This document shows, piece by piece, positions 15,508 through 17,004 of a DNA stretch of 17,004 bases (position 1 is its first letter; each line of letters begins with the position of its first letter). Position numbers and translations under genes: made by a program. This stretch comes from Sulfurihydrogenibium yellowstonense SS-5 (GTDB lineage: Bacteria; Aquificota; Aquificia; Aquificales; Hydrogenothermaceae): assembly GCF_000173615.1 (NCBI RefSeq), contig NZ_ABZS01000006.1, positions 1-17,004 on the forward strand. The letters are read 5' to 3'. A model generated the notes under the pieces. That model made no database searches. It was not told the origin of the DNA and saw only the letters and a list, made by a program, of their open reading frames with translations.

Positions 15508-17004
15508 ATGTGCGGAATCGTTGGTTATATAGGACATAGAAAAGCAGTGCCAGTGCTGCTTCACGGACTTCAGAGGTTAGAGTATAGAGGGTATGATTCT
15601 GCAGGTATCGCTGTTTTAGATGAAAATAAAAAACAGATAATTATCGAAAAGCAGGTTGGTAAGGTAAAGGACCTACAAGAGTATTTATGGGGTAAAGATA
15701 TAAAAGGTTCAATTGGTATAGCACATACAAGATGGGCAACCCATGGGCCACCATCCATAGAAAACGCCCATCCACATATAAGTAAAAGTGGAACCATAGC
15801 AGTAGTTCACAACGGAATTATAGAAAACCACGCTTCATTAAAAGAAATGCTTATAAAGAAAGGTTATACTTTTAAATCCCAAACAGATACAGAAGTAATC
15901 GCACATCTTGTAGAAGATTTATACGATGGAAATCTTTTAAATACTGTTTTAAAAGTGGCAAAACAGCTTGAAGGAGCTTATGCTATTGGAGTTATCTCTA
16001 CCTTAGAGCCGGATAAAATAATTGGACTAAGAAAAGGTAGTCCTTTAATCGTTGGACTTGGAGAAGGTGAAAACTTTATAGCTTCAGACATACCGGCGGT
16101 TTTAGAATACACTAAGAGATTCATTACTCTTGATGATGAAGAAATAGCAGTTTTAACAAAAGATAAAGTAGAAATTTACGATGTAAACGGAAATAAAAAA
16201 GAAAAAAAGCCGTTTACTGTGAACTGGGACATAGCTGCTGCTGAAAAAGGTGGTTATAAACACTTCATGTTAAAAGAAATATACGAACAACCAAGAACAA
16301 TAACAGATACGCTTACAGGCTTTTTCTCAAACTTAGATAATCCTGTTTTTAGACAGTTAGATAGAATTCAAAACATTGTAATCATAGCTTGTGGAACATC
16401 ATACCATGCGGGATTGGTCGGCAAATTCTGGATAGAAAAGTATGTAAAAATACCGGTTGTAGTTGATTATGCTTCTGAGTTTAGATACAGAGACTTTCCG
16501 GTTTCAGATAAAACATTGATTATAGCAATCAGCCAATCTGGAGAAACGGCAGACACAAGATTTGCAGCAATCGATGCAAGAAAAAAAGGAGCAAAAGTTC
16601 TGTCTATCGTCAACGTAGTAGGTAGCTCTTTATCAAGAGAAAGTGATTATGTTTTATACACCTACTGCGGTCCGGAGATTGGAGTTGCAGCAACAAAAAC
16701 TTTTACAGCCCAGTTAATTACGTTATTGCTTTTTGCTTTAAAATCAGGTCTTGAAAGAGGAAATATAACAGCGTCAGAATTTGAAGAGTATCATAAAAAG
16801 TTAAACCATTTACCAGTACTTATAAACGATGTTTTAAAAGAAGATAAGGTCATAGAAGAAATATCTTATAAATACCATAATGCTAAGGATTTTCTATTCT
16901 TAGTAGAGGTTTAAATTATCCTATAGCGTTTGAAGGAGCATTAAAACTTAAAGAAATCTCTTACATCCATGCAGAAGATACCCTGCCGGAGAAATGAAAC
17001 ACGG
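15508..17004 (+). CDS. glmS: Glucosamine-6-phosphate synthase (isomerising), frameshifted and 3'-partial
   Basis: Makes glucosamine 6-phosphate from fructose 6-phosphate and glutamine, the entry to cell-wall and lipopolysaccharide amino sugars. MCGIVGYIG gives the nucleophile Cys exposed after Met removal; the glutaminase domain (2-235) contains RGYDSAG (28-33 region) and [10 protein letters not shown] (73-82). The first SIS sugar-phosphate domain shows ACGTSYHA (294-301) and SQSGETADT (342-350). The open frame ends after 468 codons at 16914, but adding one G beside 16903 restores [17 protein letters not shown], and one more beside 16977 restores [13 protein letters not shown], the expected start of the second SIS domain. 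About 100 C-terminal residues lie beyond the window. GGAGG lies nine bases before the ATG. The breaks look like sequence errors near a contig end. Confidence 0.93.

Noticed and set aside
16900..16980. Programmed frameshifting in glmS
   Set aside because: Two separate sites each lack one base, no slippery heptamer or stimulatory structure is seen, and a matching error sits at the other window end. Sequence error is simpler.

Overview
This window looks like AT-rich chromosomal DNA from a thermophilic bacterium. The compact, overlapping genes, the Lys/Glu/Ile-rich proteins and the gene set suggest the Aquificota, perhaps the Hydrogenothermaceae/Sulfurihydrogenibium. That placement is from general familiarity with these proteins; no search was run. 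Three single-base G losses (coding strand) lie very close to the two ends, one at the left and two at the right. This suggests the window is a whole draft contig with poor sequence at its ends.

Layout. (1) 1-1154, minus strand: pyrF, followed with a 1-base stop/start overlap by the N-terminal part of a DNA methyltransferase with an HTH domain; the methyltransferase runs off the left edge and carries a frameshift near base 18. (2) 1155-1371: divergent promoter region. (3) 1372-3377, plus strand: three overlapping genes, a JAMM/MPN+ metallopeptidase, rlmN (23S rRNA/tRNA A2 methyltransferase) and ruvA (Holliday junction). (4) 3378-11259, minus strand: a restriction-modification-like defence cassette. 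In transcription order it encodes a 1109-aa protein fusing a phospholipase-D-type nuclease to an SNF2-like ATPase, a 1203-aa Eco57I-like adenine methyltransferase with its own target-recognition region, and a 196-aa winged-helix protein resembling the Mrr N-terminal domain. It sits between housekeeping genes that run the other way. (5) 11464-15210, plus strand: fabG, acpP, fabF, rnc, pdxJ, tightly packed, linking fatty-acid synthesis to RNase III and vitamin B6 synthesis. (6) 15508-17004, plus strand: glmS, broken by two single-base deletions and cut by the right edge.

The gaps hold two things the genes do not explain. First, a family of short hairpin repeats occurs as inverted pairs at three places (3418-3492, 7806-7881, 15309-15410). 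The clean units share one plan: outer arms ATYCT/AGRAT, a symmetric GA/GA internal mismatch, an inner stem that varies in a compensated way, and a GAA or GTAA loop. Two units 7.5 kb apart are identical over 27 bases. Second, a perfect 11-base inverted repeat (7724-7734 and 7784-7794) is centred on the extended -10 promoter of the large methyltransferase gene, so that gene probably has its own regulated promoter, separate from the nuclease-ATPase gene upstream.

How the defence genes may work together (inference): the methyltransferase marks host sites; the PLD-SNF2 protein translocates on and cuts unmarked DNA, recalling ATP-dependent PLD-nuclease restriction systems such as CglI/NgoAVII but with nuclease and motor fused and an adenine methyltransferase; the winged-helix protein is a DNA-binding accessory or regulator. 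No drmA/drmB (DISARM), brx/pgl or hsd genes are present.
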